From positions 124,001 to 188,000 of the forward strand of contig NZ_JAPCWE010000004.1 of the NCBI RefSeq assembly GCF_025943985.1: a DNA stretch of 64,000 nucleotides, written 5' to 3'. The position numbers and the translations under genes are program-made. The DNA comes from Anaerorudis cellulosivorans (GTDB lineage: Bacteria; Bacteroidota; Bacteroidia; Bacteroidales; Dysgonomonadaceae). The notes beneath the pieces were generated by a model. That model saw only the letters and a program-made list of their open reading frames with translations, did no database searches and was not told the DNA's origin. Shown one piece after another: positions 33,299 to 45,915 of this stretch. Position 1 is the first letter of the stretch. Every line of letters begins with the position of its first letter.

Positions 33299-36052
33299 AT
33301 GGATTACAACTTCGAAGAAATCGAGAAACGATGGAAGCAATACTGGATCGATCATCAAACTTATAAAGTTAAGGAAGATTCGTCAAAACCGAAATATTAC
33401 GTTCTTGATATGTTCCCTTATCCTTCCGGAGCAGGACTGCACGTTGGCCATCCGCTTGGATACATCGCTTCAGATATTGTTGCAAGATATAAACGACTTC
33501 AAGGTTTTAACGTGCTGCATCCTATGGGTTTCGATGCCTTTGGATTACCTGCCGAACAATATGCTATTCAAACCGGTCAGCATCCTGCCATTACAACTTA
33601 CAAAAATATAGCTCGTTATCGCGAACAACTGGATAAAATCGGTTTTTCGTATGATTGGAGCCGAGAGGTGATCACATGTGATCCTAACTACTACAAATGG
33701 ACACAATGGGCTTTTATAAAAATGTTTCATCATTATTACGATAATGAGCTTCAACGTGCCGAACCTATTGAGAATTTGGTAAAACATTTTGAAGAAAGAG
33801 GAACAGAAGGAATTCATGCCGAGGGAACCAAAGAATTGCACTTTACAGCCGACGAATGGAAAACGAAATCGGAAAGAGAAAAACAGGAAATACTAATGAA
33901 CTACCGCATTGCCTACTTGGGTGATACGATGGTAAATTGGTGCCCGCAATTGGGAACAGTGCTTGCTAACGATGAGGTGAGTGAGGGCTTTTCTATTCGT
34001 GGAGGATATCCGGTTGAACAGAAAAAGATGCGCCAGTGGTGTTTACGTGTTTCGGCCTATGCACAGCGATTGCTTGACGGCCTTGAGAAAATAGATTGGT
34101 CGGATTCATTGAAGGAAACACAACGCAATTGGATTGGCCGTTCAGAAGGAGCAGTAGTTCATTTTAACACGCAAACCGGCGTTTCGTTTGATGTGTTTAC
34201 CACACGTCCCGATACAATTTTCGGGGTTACTTTTATGGTATTAGCTCCTGAAAGCGAATTGGTTGAACAACTTGTAACAGATGAACATCGCGAAACGGTT
34301 GATGCCTATTTGGAGAAAACAAAAAGGAAAACCGAGCGTGAGCGGATAGCAGATAAAACGGTAAGCGGGGTTTTCTCGGGATCCTATGCCATACATCCTT
34401 TTACGGGAGAGTTGTTGCCTATTTGGATTTCGGACTATGTATTGGCCGGCTATGGTACAGGTGCTATTATGGCAGTGCCAGCTCACGATAGTCGCGATTA
34501 TGCTTTTGCTAAACAATTCGATTTGCCTATTATTCCTTTAATTGAAGGATGTGATGTATCGGAAGAAAGTTTTGATGCCAAAGAGGGTATTATGATGAAT
34601 TCCGATTTTTTGAACGGACTTCCGGTGCAAGAGGCCATTTCTGCGGCTATTGATGAAATAGAGCAACGCGGAATAGGATACCGTAAAGTGAATTACCGTT
34701 TACGTGATGCCATTTTTTCGCGCCAACGGTATTGGGGTGAGCCATTCCCGATATATTATAAAGACGGGATGCCTTATACCCTCGATGAAAGTAAATTGCC
34801 TCTTGAATTACCTGAAGTAGATAAATTTCTTCCTACCGAAACCGGTGAACCCCCTTTGGCAAGGGCAAAAAATTGGAAAACCGAAGAAGGTTATCCGCTT
34901 GAAGTTTCAACGATGCCGGGTTTTGCCGGCTCATCAGCTTATTATCTTCGCTATATGGATCCTCACAATAATGAAGCACTGGTTTCTAAAGAAGCGGATG
35001 ACTATTGGAAAAATGTCGATTTGTATATTGGTGGTACAGAACATGCTACCGGTCATCTTATATACAGTCGTTTCTGGAACAAATTTCTCTTTGACCTTGG
35101 GGTCTCATGCGTGGAGGAGCCTTTCCAAAAGCTCATTAACCAGGGAATGATTCAGGGGAGGAGTAATTTTGTGTATCGAATTATAAACAGTAATACTTTT
35201 GTTTCTTTCAATTTGAAAGATCAGTATGACACGATGCCTATTCATGTGGACATCAATATAGTGCATAACGATGTCCTCGATATTGATGCTTTTCGTAATT
35301 GGAATCCCGAATATAAAGATGCTGAATTTATTCTTGAAGACGGCAAATATATCTGCGGCTGGGCGGTTGAAAAAATGTCTAAATCGATGTTCAACGTGAT
35401 AAACCCGGATGATATCGTAAAAAAATACGGTGCTGACACGTTACGTCTTTATGAAATGTTTCTTGGGCCTATCGAGCAGTCTAAACCTTGGGATACAAAT
35501 GGGATTGATGGGGTTTATCGTTTTTTGCGTAAGTTTTGGAATTTGTTTTTCACCGATGATAATTTTTTGGTAACTGACGATGAACCCTCTAAAGAAGAAT
35601 TGAAATCGTTACACAAACTTATCAAAAAGGTCACCTTCGATATCGAAAATTTTTCATTCAATACAGCCGTTTCGGCATTCATGATCTGCGTAAATGAATT
35701 GATTTCTTTAAAATGCAATAAGCGATCGATTTTAACCGATTTAACTATTTGTTTATCTCCTTTCGCTCCTCATATCGCCGAAGAGTTATGGCATCGCTTA
35801 GGTAATGAAACTACCATTTTCGATGTTCAATGGCCTACATATAATGAAGAGTATTTAAAGGAAAATACCTTTTCATATGCAATTTCCTTTAATGGGAAAA
35901 CACGTTTCACACTCGATCTTCCTGCAGATGCTACTCGAGAAGAAATCGGAAAAACAGTTTTGGAGCACCCCAACTCGAAAAAATGGGTCGAAGACAAAAC
36001 ACCTCGAAAAATTATTATAGTACCCGGAAAAATCGTCAATATTGTTATCTGA
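33299..36052 (+). CDS. leuS: Leucyl-tRNA synthetase
   Basis: Class I aminoacyl-tRNA synthetase charging tRNA-Leu. It begins [24 protein letters not shown]. The HIGH-type motif appears as [16 protein letters not shown] (residues about 40-55) and KMSKS near residue 691 in [19 protein letters not shown]. The editing (CP1) domain includes [19 protein letters not shown] and [20 protein letters not shown], with the conserved Asp that positions misacylated tRNA. The C-terminal anticodon-binding domain ends in [16 protein letters not shown]. At 917 residues it is longer than the E. coli enzyme (860). The extra sequence sits largely in a segment before KMSKS (about 620-690, GRSNFVYRI...[13 protein letters not shown]), an insertion I associate with Bacteroidota LeuRS. 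Confidence 0.98.
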   Translation: MDYNFEEIEKRWKQYWIDHQTYKVKEDSSKPKYYVLDMFPYPSGAGLHVGHPLGYIASDIVARYKRLQGFNVLHPMGFDAFGLPAEQYAIQTGQHPAITTYKNIARYREQLDKIGFSYDWSREVITCDPNYYKWTQWAFIKMFHHYYDNELQRAEPIENLVKHFEERGTEGIHAEGTKELHFTADEWKTKSEREKQEILMNYRIAYLGDTMVNWCPQLGTVLANDEVSEGFSIRGGYPVEQKKMRQWCLRVSAYAQRLLDGLEKIDWSDSLKETQRNWIGRSEGAVVHFNTQTGVSFDVFTTRPDTIFGVTFMVLAPESELVEQLVTDEHRETVDAYLEKTKRKTERERIADKTVSGVFSGSYAIHPFTGELLPIWISDYVLAGYGTGAIMAVPAHDSRDYAFAKQFDLPIIPLIEGCDVSEESFDAKEGIMMNSDFLNGLPVQEAISAAIDEIEQRGIGYRKVNYRLRDAIFSRQRYWGEPFPIYYKDGMPYTLDESKLPLELPEVDKFLPTETGEPPLARAKNWKTEEGYPLEVSTMPGFAGSSAYYLRYMDPHNNEALVSKEADDYWKNVDLYIGGTEHATGHLIYSRFWNKFLFDLGVSCVEEPFQKLINQGMIQGRSNFVYRIINSNTFVSFNLKDQYDTMPIHVDINIVHNDVLDIDAFRNWNPEYKDAEFILEDGKYICGWAVEKMSKSMFNVINPDDIVKKYGADTLRLYEMFLGPIEQSKPWDTNGIDGVYRFLRKFWNLFFTDDNFLVTDDEPSKEELKSLHKLIKKVTFDIENFSFNTAVSAFMICVNELISLKCNKRSILTDLTICLSPFAPHIAEELWHRLGNETTIFDVQWPTYNEEYLKENTFSYAISFNGKTRFTLDLPADATREEIGKTVLEHPNSKKWVEDKTPRKIIIVPGKIVNIVI

Positions 36053-36060
36053 TCTCAATT

Positions 36061-36933
36061 ATGGAGAAGCAGGCTCAATTTACTTTCAAGAAGTTCTATG
36101 TAAAAGATTTTCTTACCATTTTTCTTGGAGCTTTTATGTATGCGCTGGGTATAACCCAGTTTATTATGCCTCATAAGTTTGTGACCGGCGGTCTTACAGG
36201 TGTAGGTGTATTATTGAATTATGCTTTCGACTTTCCTGTTTCTGTTTCCGTTTTAATGTTGAATACAATTCTATTGTTGATTTCGTTTCGGATTCTAGGA
36301 ACGGATTTTTTGCTGAAAACAATTGTAGGTGTTGTTTCTTTAGCTCTTTTTATTGGCATGTTTGAAGGTTTTTCATGGGAACCCATTATGACGAATGAAC
36401 CACTGATAGCCGGAATTATCGGGGCTATTATGTGTGGAGTAGGAGTGGGTCTTGTTTTATCCGTTAATGGCAGTACAGGTGGTACCGATATTATTGTAAT
36501 GATCATTAATAAATATCGAAACATTACTCCCGGAAGAACCATGTTGTTGGTTGATTTAGCCATTGTTTCTTCTTCTTATCTCATTTTTCGCAGTATAGAA
36601 ACCATTGTTTATGGCATTATCATTATTGCTTTAATGGCGACTTCGGTAGATTGGGCTCTCAATGGCATACGACAATCGGTGCAGTTTTTTATTTTTTCTT
36701 CTAAATACGATGAAATCGCAACTCAGATAAATGAACAACTTCATCGGGGATGTACTGTGCTCGAAGGTATCGGCTGGTATTCTAAACAACCGCAAAAAGT
36801 GTTACTTGTAATTGCAAAACGAAACGAATCGAACTCCATCTTTCGTCTTGTAAAAGAGATCGATGATAATGCCTTTGTCAGTCAGGCCTCTGTTATTGGT
36901 GTATATGGAAAAGGTTTTGATCGAATAAAGTAG
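36061..36933 (+). CDS. YitT family membrane protein (DUF161 with C-terminal DUF2179 domain)
   Basis: Inner-membrane protein of unknown transport function. I use ATG 36061 (MEKQAQFTFKKFYVKDFLTIFLGAF), 8 bp after the leuS stop; the frame extends upstream inside leuS only by chance. Five to six hydrophobic segments carry the YitT pattern (FIMPHKFVTGGLTGVGVLLNYAFD, VNGSTGGTDIIVMIINKY, TPGRTMLLVDLAIV). The C-terminal soluble domain (FSSKYDEIATQINEQLHRGCTVLEGIGWYSKQPQKVLLVIAKRNE) is DUF2179, a ligand-binding-like fold. The length of 290 residues is normal. Probably co-transcribed with leuS. No substrate is known with certainty. Confidence 0.92.
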   Translation: MEKQAQFTFKKFYVKDFLTIFLGAFMYALGITQFIMPHKFVTGGLTGVGVLLNYAFDFPVSVSVLMLNTILLLISFRILGTDFLLKTIVGVVSLALFIGMFEGFSWEPIMTNEPLIAGIIGAIMCGVGVGLVLSVNGSTGGTDIIVMIINKYRNITPGRTMLLVDLAIVSSSYLIFRSIETIVYGIIIIALMATSVDWALNGIRQSVQFFIFSSKYDEIATQINEQLHRGCTVLEGIGWYSKQPQKVLLVIAKRNESNSIFRLVKEIDDNAFVSQASVIGVYGKGFDRIK

Positions 36934-36978
36934 ATTCTGCCGATAAATTATTTTTAATTATAGGTTGTTTTTTGCTTG

Positions 36979-37551
36979 TTACATTCCTAACGAATGTTCA
37001 ATCAAGATCTTAAGTCCAATAGCGATTAAAATAATACCACCTAAAATTTCTGTTTTCAAATGAAAACCTTTTCCGAATCGGATTCCTATCATCATACCTA
37101 TGAAAGAAAAAAACAAACTTATTAAGCCAATTATTGCAACACTTTTCCCGATAATTTGAGGATAGGGTACAAATATAATGCCTGTTGCCAGGGCGTCGAT
37201 GCTGGTAGCTAATGCTAAAGGTATAAGTTTTATGAAACTGAATGAATTTATTTGGGTGTGGTTGCAATCAGAATCCTTTTTTTTCGTACCTTCAAAAAGC
37301 ATTTTTCCTCCAATGAGTGTTAACAAACCAAAAGCTACCCAATGGTCGCTTTTTTTTATCATTTCCATAAAGGTCAGTCCTGCAAAATACCCTATTAGAG
37401 TCATTAAAGCCTGGAAAAAACCAAATAGAAAAGCCATTGTTAGTGTTTGTTGGATATAAAATTTTTTTGCGCATATGCCTTTGCTTACCGAAACTGCAAA
37501 ACAATCCATTGCCAAACCAACCCCAATAATAATTACTGAAAAAATGTCCAT
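36979..37551 (-). CDS. mntP: Manganese efflux pump MntP
   Basis: Small inner-membrane Mn(II) exporter (MntP/YebN family). Six hydrophobic helices include the two conserved Asp-containing motifs: GVGLAMDCFAVSVSKG in TM1 and ALATSIDALATGIIFV in the fourth. I start at ATG 37551 (MDIFSVIIIGVGLAMD). The upstream ATG at 37575 lies in the loop of the rpoC terminator hairpin and would add only MSSFFLII. The length of 190 residues matches the family. The gene follows rpoC in the same direction but is insulated by that perfect terminator, so it probably has its own control. It is convergent with the YitT-family gene; the 45-bp gap shows no clear hairpin. Confidence 0.93.
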   Translation of the reverse strand: MDIFSVIIIGVGLAMDCFAVSVSKGICAKKFYIQQTLTMAFLFGFFQALMTLIGYFAGLTFMEMIKKSDHWVAFGLLTLIGGKMLFEGTKKKDSDCNHTQINSFSFIKLIPLALATSIDALATGIIFVPYPQIIGKSVAIIGLISLFFSFIGMMIGIRFGKGFHLKTEILGGIILIAIGLKILIEHSLGM

Positions 37552-37561
37552 AATAATTAAA

Positions 37562-37590
37562 AAAAAGCTACTCATTTTGAGTAGCTTTTT
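37562..37590 (-). terminator. Terminator after rpoC
   Basis: Perfect 13-bp stem (37562-37574 with 37578-37590, core AGCTACTCA / TGAGTAGCT) and a 3-nt loop, 15 bp after the rpoC stop, with A/T runs on both sides so it can function in either direction. The mntP start codon follows 11 bp downstream. Confidence 0.92.
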
Positions 37591-37605
37591 AATATTTGTA
37601 GAAAT

Positions 37606-40600
37606 CTATTCCTCTTCTTCTTCTTTTGTTACGTCCTCTAAAATACGTGATTGTGCAGATATATTCATCTTTTCAAAATCTTCTTTTGAGCCGACAATGA
37701 TCTTTTCGAATTCACGCTGTCCTGTACCGGCCGGAATGCGGTGGCCACAAATGACATTTTCTTTCAGCCCTTCTAAGGTATCCACTTTCCCGTTGATGGC
37801 TGCTTCGCTGAGCACTTTAGTAGTTTCCTGGAATGATGCTGCGGACATGAAACTGTAGGTTTGCAATGCAGCCCGTGTAATTCCTTGTAAAACCTGATTT
37901 GCCGTTGCAGGAATGGCATCTCGTGCTTTTACCGGTTTTAGGTCGCGGCGTTTCAACGAACTGTTTTCATCGCGAAGCTTGCGGGCAGTTACGATTTGCC
38001 CTGGCTCAAATATTTGAGAATCTCCCGGATCGACAATAACTTTTTTACCCCATATGCGATCGTTTTCTTCCATTAATTCGTTTTTGTCGACCAGCTGCTT
38101 TTCCAAGAATCGTGTATCACCGGGATCAACGATTTCAACTTTACGCATCATTTGACGAACAATAACTTCGAAATGTTTATCGTTGATTTTTACACCCTGC
38201 AAACGATAGACATCCTGAATTTCGTTTACGATATATTCTTGGACAGCTGTAGGTCCCTTTATAGCTAAAATATCAGAAGGGGTAATAGCTCCATCCGATA
38301 ATGGCATTCCGGCACGAACAAAATCGTTTTCCTGAACAAGAATCTGCTTGGAAAGGGGTACAAGGTATTTTTTTACTTCTCCTGTTTTGGAAGTGATAAA
38401 AATTTCTTGATTTCCTCGTTTAACTTTTCCGAACGACACTTCGCCGTCGATTTCGGCAACAATTGCGGGATTTGAAGGATTGCGCGCTTCAAAAAGTTCC
38501 GTTACACGTGGTAATCCCCCTGTAATATCTCCGGTTTTACCTACAGCACGAGGTATCTTTGCCAAGATATCTCCGGCTTTGATTTCGTCATTTTCATTTT
38601 TAACGATGTGAGCGCCTAATGGCAAGGTGTATGTACGTAAAATGTCTCCATTTTCGTTTACAATGAAAGCAGATGGAGCTTTGGTCTTATCTCGCGATTC
38701 AATGATCACTTTTTCTTTTAATCCGGTTTGCTCATCTGATTCTACTTTATAGGTAATATTTTCGATAAAATTATCGAAATGAATTCTTCCACTTGCCTCC
38801 GAAATAATAACAGCATTGAACGGATCCCATTCGCAAATGAGATCGCCTTTCTGAACTTTGTCACCTTCGTCATAATATAATTTTGCCCCATATGGCACAT
38901 TGTGTGAGAGCAGCACAATTTTTGTGTTCGGATCCACAATACGCATTTCTACCAGACGGCTTACTACTATTTTGTAAGGTTTGCCGTTGGCGTTTTTTTC
39001 TTGGGGATCGACCACTCGAAGTTCTTCAAACTCCAGTATTCCGTCGTATTTGGCAATGATATTGCTTTCGGCTGCAATATTTGATGCAATACCACCTACG
39101 TGGAAGGTTCGAAGTGTAAGTTGGGTTCCCGGTTCACCAATAGACTGTGCAGCAATAACGCCTACAGCTTCGCCTTTTTCTACCAGACGGCTGCTGGCCA
39201 GGTTACGTCCGTAGCATTTTGAACAAACGCCATGTCGTGCTTCACACGTGAGAACAGAACGAATTTCAACTTGTTCGATGGGCGATTCATCGATTTTTTT
39301 TGCAATTTCTTCGGTAATTTCTTCTCCGGATCGTACCAGAATCTCTCCTGTAAAGGGGTGCTGCACATCGTGAACAGAGATGCGTCCTAATATTCTCTCA
39401 TAGAGTGATGCTACGACTTCATCATTGTTTTTTAATGCTGTAGCAACTAATCCGCGAAGTGTACCGCAGTCTTCCTCTGTCACAATTACGTCTTGTGCAA
39501 CATCAACCAATCGTCGGGTTAGGTATCCCGCATCGGCCGTCTTTAAAGCCGTGTCGGCAAGTCCTTTACGCGCACCGTGAGTTGAAATAAAGTATTCGAG
39601 CACTGACAATCCTTCTTTAAAGTTCGCAAGGATAGGATTTTCGATGATCTGAGCGCTTTCCGCACCACTTTTTTGTGGTTTGGCCATCAAGCCACGCATA
39701 CCCGATAACTGACGAATTTGTTCGCGTGAACCACGTGCTCCCGAATCCAACATCATGTATACCGAATTAAATCCTTGATCATCTTCTGCCAGCTTTTTCA
39801 TCAAGATGTTGGACAACTTCGAATTGATATGGGTCCATGTATCGATAATCTGATTATATCGTTCGTTATAAGTAATGAACCCCATGTTGTAATTTTCCAT
39901 AATCTGCTCAACTTCAGCGTAACCTTCACGTATGAGCTCATCTTTTTCAGGAGGAATAATAATGTCTTCCAGATTGAACGAAAGCCCCCCCTTGAACGCC
40001 ATTTTGTATCCGAGATCTTTTATATCATCCAAATATTGAGCAGTACGAGCCATTCCGCATTTTTTGATAACAAGGCCAATAATATCACGAAGCGATTTCT
40101 TTGAAAGAAGCTCATTAATATAGCCTACTTCTTTTGGAATATATTCGTTTGTGATAACTCGTCCTACAGTGGTTTCGTGCATTTTACGGATCGGATTTCC
40201 GTTTTCATCTATATCGTCAACGATCACTTTTACCAAAGCGTGAATATCGACTTTCCCTTCATTATATGCAATAATGGCTTCCTCTTCTCCGTAAAAGGTC
40301 ATACCTTCGCCTTTTGCTCCCGGACGGATCTTGGTAATGTAATATAATCCGAGAACCATATCTTGAGAAGGAACAGTGATAGGTGCTCCGTTGGCAGGAT
40401 TCAGGATATTATGCGACGATAGCATTAATAACTGAGCTTCCAATATTGCTTCGTTGCTTAATGGAAGATGAACGGCCATCTGGTCCCCATCAAAGTCGGC
40501 ATTAAATGCCGTACATGCAAGTGGATGAAGTTGAATGGCTTTTCCTTCGATAAGTTTAGGCTGGAATGCTTGAATACCTAAACGATGCAATGTCGGAGCA

Positions 40601-41907
40601 CGGTTTAGAAGTACCGGATGTCCTTTCATTACATATTCCAGGATATCGTAAACAACCGGTTCTTTGCGATCGACAATCTTTTTTGCTGATTTTACGGTTT
40701 TAACAATACCCCTTTCAATAAGTTTGCGGATAATGAACGGTTTATACAGTTCGGCTGCCATGTCTTTTGGCAAACCGCATTCGTGCATTTTTAATTCCGG
40801 GCCCACCACAATAACCGATCGAGCCGAATAATCCACACGTTTACCAAGCAGATTTTGACGGAAACGTCCTTGTTTCCCTTTCAAACTGTCCGAAAGCGAT
40901 TTTAGCGGTCGGTTGGATTCTGTTTTAATTGCACTTGATTTCCTTGAATTATCGAAAAGAGAGTCAACAGCCTCCTGTAACATGCGTTTCTCGTTTCTGA
41001 GAATTACTTCGGGAGCTTTAATATCGATAAGCCTTTTCAGTCGGTTGTTGCGGATAATCACACGACGATATAGATCGTTTAAATCAGATGTTGCAAAACG
41101 ACCTCCGTCGAGGGGTACCAGCGGACGAAGCTCAGGTGGGATGACGGGGATCACTTTCATGATCATCCATTCAGGCTTATTGATGTGTTTAGAACTCCGA
41201 AAAGCTTCTACTACCTGGAGTCTTTTCAATGCTTCATCTTTTCGTTGCTGGGAGGTATCCGTACTCGCACGGTGACGCAGCTGATTTGCCAATTTGTCGA
41301 GATTCAATCTTTCTAAAAGGTCTAAAATTGCTTCCGCTCCCATTTTTGCAATGAACTTGTCGGGATCAGAATCTTCTAGTTGTTGATTCTCTTTGGGTAT
41401 TGAATTTAGCAATTCCAAATATTCATCTTCGGTAAGTAGATCGTTTTCTTCTACCTTATCTTTTAAAATACCTTGTTGAATAACTACATATCTTTCGTAG
41501 TAGATAATGGAATCGAGTTTTTTTGTTGAAATTCCCAGCAGGTAACCTATTTTGTTGGGCAATGTTCTAAAATACCAGATATGAGCAACCGGCACTACCA
41601 ACCTTATGTGTCCTGTACGCTCTCTGCGTACTTTTTTTTCGGTTACTTCAACGCCGCATCGGTCACAAACAATCCCTTTATAACGGATCCGTTTATATTT
41701 CCCGCAATGACACTCGTAGTCCTTAACGGGGCCGAAAATACGTTCACAGAAAAGTCCGTCACGTTCGGGTTTGTACGTACGATAATTGATAGTTTCAGGT
41801 TTTAATACCTCACCATATGAATTTTCGAGAATTTCTTCGGGTGAAGCTAAACTGATAGTAATTTTTGAAAAGTTACTCTTTATTTTATTGTCTTTTCTAA
41901 ATGCCAT
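37606..41907 (-). CDS. rpoC: DNA-directed RNA polymerase subunit beta'
   Basis: Largest RNA polymerase subunit. An N-terminal zinc finger is seen with Cys66, Cys68, Cys81 and Cys84 ([11 protein letters not shown]...[11 protein letters not shown]). The catalytic Mg loop [16 protein letters not shown] lies near residue 472. The second zinc site is [18 protein letters not shown]. The trigger-loop and bridge-helix region includes [22 protein letters not shown] and [22 protein letters not shown]. The length of 1433 residues is typical for Bacteroidota. It is the last gene of the rplK-rpoC block, 96 bp after rpoB, where a short AAAACGG/CCGTTTT inverted repeat is visible. The protein ends in an acidic tail EEEEE. 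Confidence 0.99.
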   Translation of the reverse strand: MAFRKDNKIKSNFSKITISLASPEEILENSYGEVLKPETINYRTYKPERDGLFCERIFGPVKDYECHCGKYKRIRYKGIVCDRCGVEVTEKKVRRERTGHIRLVVPVAHIWYFRTLPNKIGYLLGISTKKLDSIIYYERYVVIQQGILKDKVEENDLLTEDEYLELLNSIPKENQQLEDSDPDKFIAKMGAEAILDLLERLNLDKLANQLRHRASTDTSQQRKDEALKRLQVVEAFRSSKHINKPEWMIMKVIPVIPPELRPLVPLDGGRFATSDLNDLYRRVIIRNNRLKRLIDIKAPEVILRNEKRMLQEAVDSLFDNSRKSSAIKTESNRPLKSLSDSLKGKQGRFRQNLLGKRVDYSARSVIVVGPELKMHECGLPKDMAAELYKPFIIRKLIERGIVKTVKSAKKIVDRKEPVVYDILEYVMKGHPVLLNRAPTLHRLGIQAFQPKLIEGKAIQLHPLACTAFNADFDGDQMAVHLPLSNEAILEAQLLMLSSHNILNPANGAPITVPSQDMVLGLYYITKIRPGAKGEGMTFYGEEEAIIAYNEGKVDIHALVKVIVDDIDENGNPIRKMHETTVGRVITNEYIPKEVGYINELLSKKSLRDIIGLVIKKCGMARTAQYLDDIKDLGYKMAFKGGLSFNLEDIIIPPEKDELIREGYAEVEQIMENYNMGFITYNERYNQIIDTWTHINSKLSNILMKKLAEDDQGFNSVYMMLDSGARGSREQIRQLSGMRGLMAKPQKSGAESAQIIENPILANFKEGLSVLEYFISTHGARKGLADTALKTADAGYLTRRLVDVAQDVIVTEEDCGTLRGLVATALKNNDEVVASLYERILGRISVHDVQHPFTGEILVRSGEEITEEIAKKIDESPIEQVEIRSVLTCEARHGVCSKCYGRNLASSRLVEKGEAVGVIAAQSIGEPGTQLTLRTFHVGGIASNIAAESNIIAKYDGILEFEELRVVDPQEKNANGKPYKIVVSRLVEMRIVDPNTKIVLLSHNVPYGAKLYYDEGDKVQKGDLICEWDPFNAVIISEASGRIHFDNFIENITYKVESDEQTGLKEKVIIESRDKTKAPSAFIVNENGDILRTYTLPLGAHIVKNENDEIKAGDILAKIPRAVGKTGDITGGLPRVTELFEARNPSNPAIVAEIDGEVSFGKVKRGNQEIFITSKTGEVKKYLVPLSKQILVQENDFVRAGMPLSDGAITPSDILAIKGPTAVQEYIVNEIQDVYRLQGVKINDKHFEVIVRQMMRKVEIVDPGDTRFLEKQLVDKNELMEENDRIWGKKVIVDPGDSQIFEPGQIVTARKLRDENSSLKRRDLKPVKARDAIPATANQVLQGITRAALQTYSFMSAASFQETTKVLSEAAINGKVDTLEGLKENVICGHRIPAGTGQREFEKIIVGSKEDFEKMNISAQSRILEDVTKEEEEE

Positions 41908-42003
41908 ACATGTTATGTCTATAAAGAGTTGTAAATATTTTTTAAATTGAAAACGGTCCGAATCGATAGATTCATTTGATATCCGTTTTTGAAGTTATGA
42001 GGA

Positions 42004-45000
42004 TTAATCGAGGGTAATGCTCAATCCCAATCCTCTAAGTTCATGGAGCAATACGTTTAACGATTCAGGGATTCCCGGTTGTGGCATAGGATCACCTTTT
42101 ACGATGGCTTCATATGCTTTTGAGCGTCCCATAACATCATCGGATTTGATGGTCAGAATTTCCTGAAGAATATAAGCTGCACCGAATGCTTCAAGAGCCC
42201 AAACTTCCATTTCTCCAAAACGTTGTCCGCCAAATTGAGCTTTACCGCCTAATGGTTGTTGCGTAATGAGTGAATACGGGCCGATAGATCGGGCATGCAT
42301 TTTATCTTCAACCATATGTCCAAGCTTCATCATGTAAATGATACCTACGGTTGCAGGCTGGTCAAATCGTTCTCCTGTTCCTCCATCATAAAGGTGGGTT
42401 TTTCCGTAGCGAGGCAATCCTCCTTTCTCAGTCCATTCATCTAGGTTCTCAAGGGTAGCACCGTCAAAAATGGGAGTAGCAAAACGCATATTCAGTTTTT
42501 CTCCTGCCCATCCGAGAACAGTTTCAAAAATTTGCCCTAAATTCATTCGCGATGGAACACCCAGCGGGTTCAAAACAATGTCTACCGGTGTTCCGTCTGC
42601 AAGGAAAGGCATATCTTCTTGCCGTACGATCTTGGAAACGATACCTTTGTTACCATGTCGACCGGCCAGTTTATCTCCCACCTGAACTTTTCGTTTTTTA
42701 GCTACATAAACCTTAGCAATTTGCATAATTCCCGATGGAAGTTCATCTCCAATTGTAAGATCAAAACGTTTTCGTTTGAGTTCTGAATCCAATTCCTTGT
42801 ATTTGCGCAAGTAATTGATCACAGTAGAGCGGATCAATTCGTTCTTGTGTGGATCGTTTGTCCATTTATTCAGTTGGATAGATTGATAATCGATTTCTTG
42901 CAATACCTTTGCTGTGAATTTTGCCCCTTTAGGAATTACCTCAATGTTTGTATAATCTTTTACACCTGCAGAGGTTTTACCTTCGGTGAGCGCAAGCAAT
43001 TTTTCGATAAGGATCTTTTTTAAATCTTCCATTTTGGCTTCGTATTCTTCCTCTAGTTTTGGAAGCAATGCCTTGTTGGATAATTTGTTTTTCCCTTTTT
43101 TAATTGCTCTTGAGAATAAGTTCGTATTGATCACAACTCCACTGAGTGAAGGAGAGGCTTTCAATGAAGCATCTTTTACATCACCTGCTTTGTCTCCGAA
43201 GATAGCACGAAGGAGTTTTTCTTCGGGAGACGGATCCGATTCCCCTTTAGGTGTGATTTTTCCGATGAGGATGTCTCCGGGTTGAACGCGTGCGCCTACT
43301 CGAATTATTCCTCTTTCGTCTAAATCCTTGGTAGCATCTTCACTTACATTTGGGATATCGGATGTCAGCTCTTCAAGTCCTCGTTTGGTTTCACGTACTT
43401 CCAACGAGAATTCTTCTACGTGTACCGATGTAAAAATATCTTCGCTAACCACACGTTCACTAAGCACAATAGCATCTTCGAAGTTGTATCCCTTCCATGG
43501 CATAAATGCCACCTTCAGGTTTTTCCCCAAGGCCAACTCTCCTTTTTCGGATCCATATCCTTCGGTTAATATTTGGCCTTTTGTTACTTTATCTCCTTTT
43601 CTACAAAGAGGACGCAGATCGACAGTTGTGTTTTGGTTTGTTTTACGAAATTTGGGGATAGTGTATGTTTTTACGGAATCCTCAAAGCTCGTAAATTCTT
43701 CTTCTTCCGTTCTGTTATATTTAATTTTAATGGTTGTTGCATCAACATAAATTACTTCCCCATCGCCTTCAGCCATAAGTTGACTACGGGAATCTTTAAT
43801 AACCTGTTCTTCGATTCCGGTGCCTACTATCGGTGCTTCGGTGCGTATTAACGGAACGGCTTGCCTCATCATGTTTGACCCCATCAATGCGCGGTTGGCA
43901 TCGTCATGTTCAAGAAACGGAATCAGTGCCGCTGCAATGGAAGCTATCTGCATGGGTGATACATCCATCATTTCTACCTGTTCGGGTGAAACAACAGGAT
44001 AATCGGCGTCTTTTCGGGCTTTCACACGTGGTAAGATAAATCTTCCTTCATCATCGAGTGGCGCATTACCTTGGGCGATCACTTTTCCTTCTTCTTCTTC
44101 GGCTGCCAGATAAATTATGTTCTCGTTTTTTATATCGACTTTTCCGTCTTTTGCTTTTCTATACGGAGTTTCGATAAACCCAAGATCATTAATTTTTGCG
44201 TAAATGCATAATGAGGAAATAAGTCCAATATTCGGTCCTTCAGGAGTTTCAATTGGACATAGACGTCCATAGTGCGTATAATGTACGTCACGTACTTCAA
44301 AACCAGCGCGTTCTCGCGACAAACCACCGGGCCCCAATGCCGATAAACGGCGCTTATGTGTAATTTCTGCCAGTGGATTGGTTTGATCCATGAATTGGGA
44401 CAAAGCATTCGTACCGAAGAAGGTGTTAATAACCGATGAAATGGTTTTGGCATTGATGAGATCAACGGGTGTGAATACCTCGTTGTCACGTACATTCATC
44501 CTCTCACGAATAATTCGGGCCATGCGGTTCAGTCCTACACCGAATTGGTTATATAACTGCTCTCCCACTGTGCGTACACGTCTGTTGCTGAGATGATCTA
44601 TATCATCCACAATGGCTTTGGAGTTAACCAATTCAATCAGATATTTTATAATTTCTATGATATCTTCTTTGGTAAGAACTCGAATTTTATCGTCAATATT
44701 AAGGTTCAGTTTTTTGTTAATTCTGTAACGACCCACGTCACCCAAATCGTATCTTTTTTCAGAGAAGAAAAGATTGGTAATTACTTCTCTGGCACTGGCA
44801 TCATCGGCAGGCTCAGCACTGCGAATTAATCGATAGATATGACGTACGGCATCGATTTCGGAATTGCTCGGATCTTTTTGTAACGTATTATAGATAATCG
44901 AGTAGTCCGACATGTTGGGTGTTTCTTTATGTAGCAAAATGGATGAAACACCCGATTCCAGAATTTCCTCTATTTCTTCTTCCCCGAGAATGGTTTCCCG

Positions 45001-45816
45001 TTCAATAATGACCTCGTTTCTTTCTATAGAAGTTACTTCGCCTGTGTCTTCATCTACAAAATCTTCCATCCACGATTTGAGTACTCGCGCTGCTAGTTTA
45101 CGACCCATTACCTTTTTCAGGTTGGTTTTTGTAACTTTTACTTCTTCCGCAAGATCAAAAATCTCGAGGATGTCTTTGTCGCTTTCAAACCCGATAGCGC
45201 GTAACAGTGTAGTGACAGGCAATTTCTTTTTCCTGTCAATGTAAGCGTACATTACACTGTTAATATCGGTTGCAAACTCAATCCATGATCCTTTGAATGG
45301 GATTATACGGGCCGAGTAGAGTTTTGTACCGTTTGCATGCACACTTTGACCGAAGAAAACACCGGGGGAGCGATGTAATTGTGAAACCACTACACGTTCG
45401 GCTCCATTGATCACAAAAGTACCTTTTTCGGTCATATAAGGAATTGTTCCCAGATATACATCTTGAATGACAGGTGCAAAATCTTCATGATCAGGATCGG
45501 TGCAGTATAGATATAATTTAGCTTTTAGAGGAACGCTATAGGTTAGGCCTCTTTCTATACACTCTTCAATAGAATAACGCGGAGGATCAATGTAGTAATC
45601 AAGGAATTCCAAGACAAAGTTGTTGCGAGTGTCTGTAATGGGGAAGTTTTCCATGAAAACTTTGTACAATCCCTCGTTTTTTCTTTTTTCCGGTGGTGCA
45701 TCAAGTTGTAAAAAATCTTGAAACGATTTCAACTGAACTTCCAAAAAATCAGGGAAGTCGAGAGGATTTTTAATTGTTGCGAAATTTATTCGTTGGTTGG
45801 TGTTATTTGAAGACAT
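42004..45816 (-). CDS. rpoB: DNA-directed RNA polymerase subunit beta
   Basis: Second largest RNA polymerase subunit. [32 protein letters not shown] is the Bacteroidota-type start. The rifampicin pocket reads [27 protein letters not shown], with Gln, Asp, His, Arg and Ser at the positions where resistance mutations arise, so it looks sensitive. Downstream conserved blocks include [41 protein letters not shown], and [49 protein letters not shown]. The length of 1270 residues is standard. It is separated from rplL by 99 bp with a strong hairpin (45857-45888) that may attenuate transcription. Confidence 0.99.
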   Translation of the reverse strand: MSSNNTNQRINFATIKNPLDFPDFLEVQLKSFQDFLQLDAPPEKRKNEGLYKVFMENFPITDTRNNFVLEFLDYYIDPPRYSIEECIERGLTYSVPLKAKLYLYCTDPDHEDFAPVIQDVYLGTIPYMTEKGTFVINGAERVVVSQLHRSPGVFFGQSVHANGTKLYSARIIPFKGSWIEFATDINSVMYAYIDRKKKLPVTTLLRAIGFESDKDILEIFDLAEEVKVTKTNLKKVMGRKLAARVLKSWMEDFVDEDTGEVTSIERNEVIIERETILGEEEIEEILESGVSSILLHKETPNMSDYSIIYNTLQKDPSNSEIDAVRHIYRLIRSAEPADDASAREVITNLFFSEKRYDLGDVGRYRINKKLNLNIDDKIRVLTKEDIIEIIKYLIELVNSKAIVDDIDHLSNRRVRTVGEQLYNQFGVGLNRMARIIRERMNVRDNEVFTPVDLINAKTISSVINTFFGTNALSQFMDQTNPLAEITHKRRLSALGPGGLSRERAGFEVRDVHYTHYGRLCPIETPEGPNIGLISSLCIYAKINDLGFIETPYRKAKDGKVDIKNENIIYLAAEEEEGKVIAQGNAPLDDEGRFILPRVKARKDADYPVVSPEQVEMMDVSPMQIASIAAALIPFLEHDDANRALMGSNMMRQAVPLIRTEAPIVGTGIEEQVIKDSRSQLMAEGDGEVIYVDATTIKIKYNRTEEEEFTSFEDSVKTYTIPKFRKTNQNTTVDLRPLCRKGDKVTKGQILTEGYGSEKGELALGKNLKVAFMPWKGYNFEDAIVLSERVVSEDIFTSVHVEEFSLEVRETKRGLEELTSDIPNVSEDATKDLDERGIIRVGARVQPGDILIGKITPKGESDPSPEEKLLRAIFGDKAGDVKDASLKASPSLSGVVINTNLFSRAIKKGKNKLSNKALLPKLEEEYEAKMEDLKKILIEKLLALTEGKTSAGVKDYTNIEVIPKGAKFTAKVLQEIDYQSIQLNKWTNDPHKNELIRSTVINYLRKYKELDSELKRKRFDLTIGDELPSGIMQIAKVYVAKKRKVQVGDKLAGRHGNKGIVSKIVRQEDMPFLADGTPVDIVLNPLGVPSRMNLGQIFETVLGWAGEKLNMRFATPIFDGATLENLDEWTEKGGLPRYGKTHLYDGGTGERFDQPATVGIIYMMKLGHMVEDKMHARSIGPYSLITQQPLGGKAQFGGQRFGEMEVWALEAFGAAYILQEILTIKSDDVMGRSKAYEAIVKGDPMPQPGIPESLNVLLHELRGLGLSITLD

Positions 45817-45856
45817 GCGAATGTATTTTTTGAACTTAATATGTATTGAAACAAAA

Positions 45857-45888
45857 GGTTAAGAACCTTCTTCGGAAGATTCTTAACC
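45857..45888 (-). promoter_or_regulatory. Attenuator-like hairpin between rplL and rpoB
   Basis: On the minus strand GGTTAAGAA (45888-45880) pairs with TTCTTAACC (45865-45857). An inner CTTC/GAAG stem closes a 4-nt loop, and TTTTG follows. This is terminator-like, 28 bp after the rplL stop. E. coli has a partial terminator at the same place, which sets the ratio of ribosomal protein to polymerase mRNA; the same function here is inference. Confidence 0.7.
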
Positions 45889-45915
45889 AAATTAACCTAA
45901 TTTTAGGTAGCTTTG

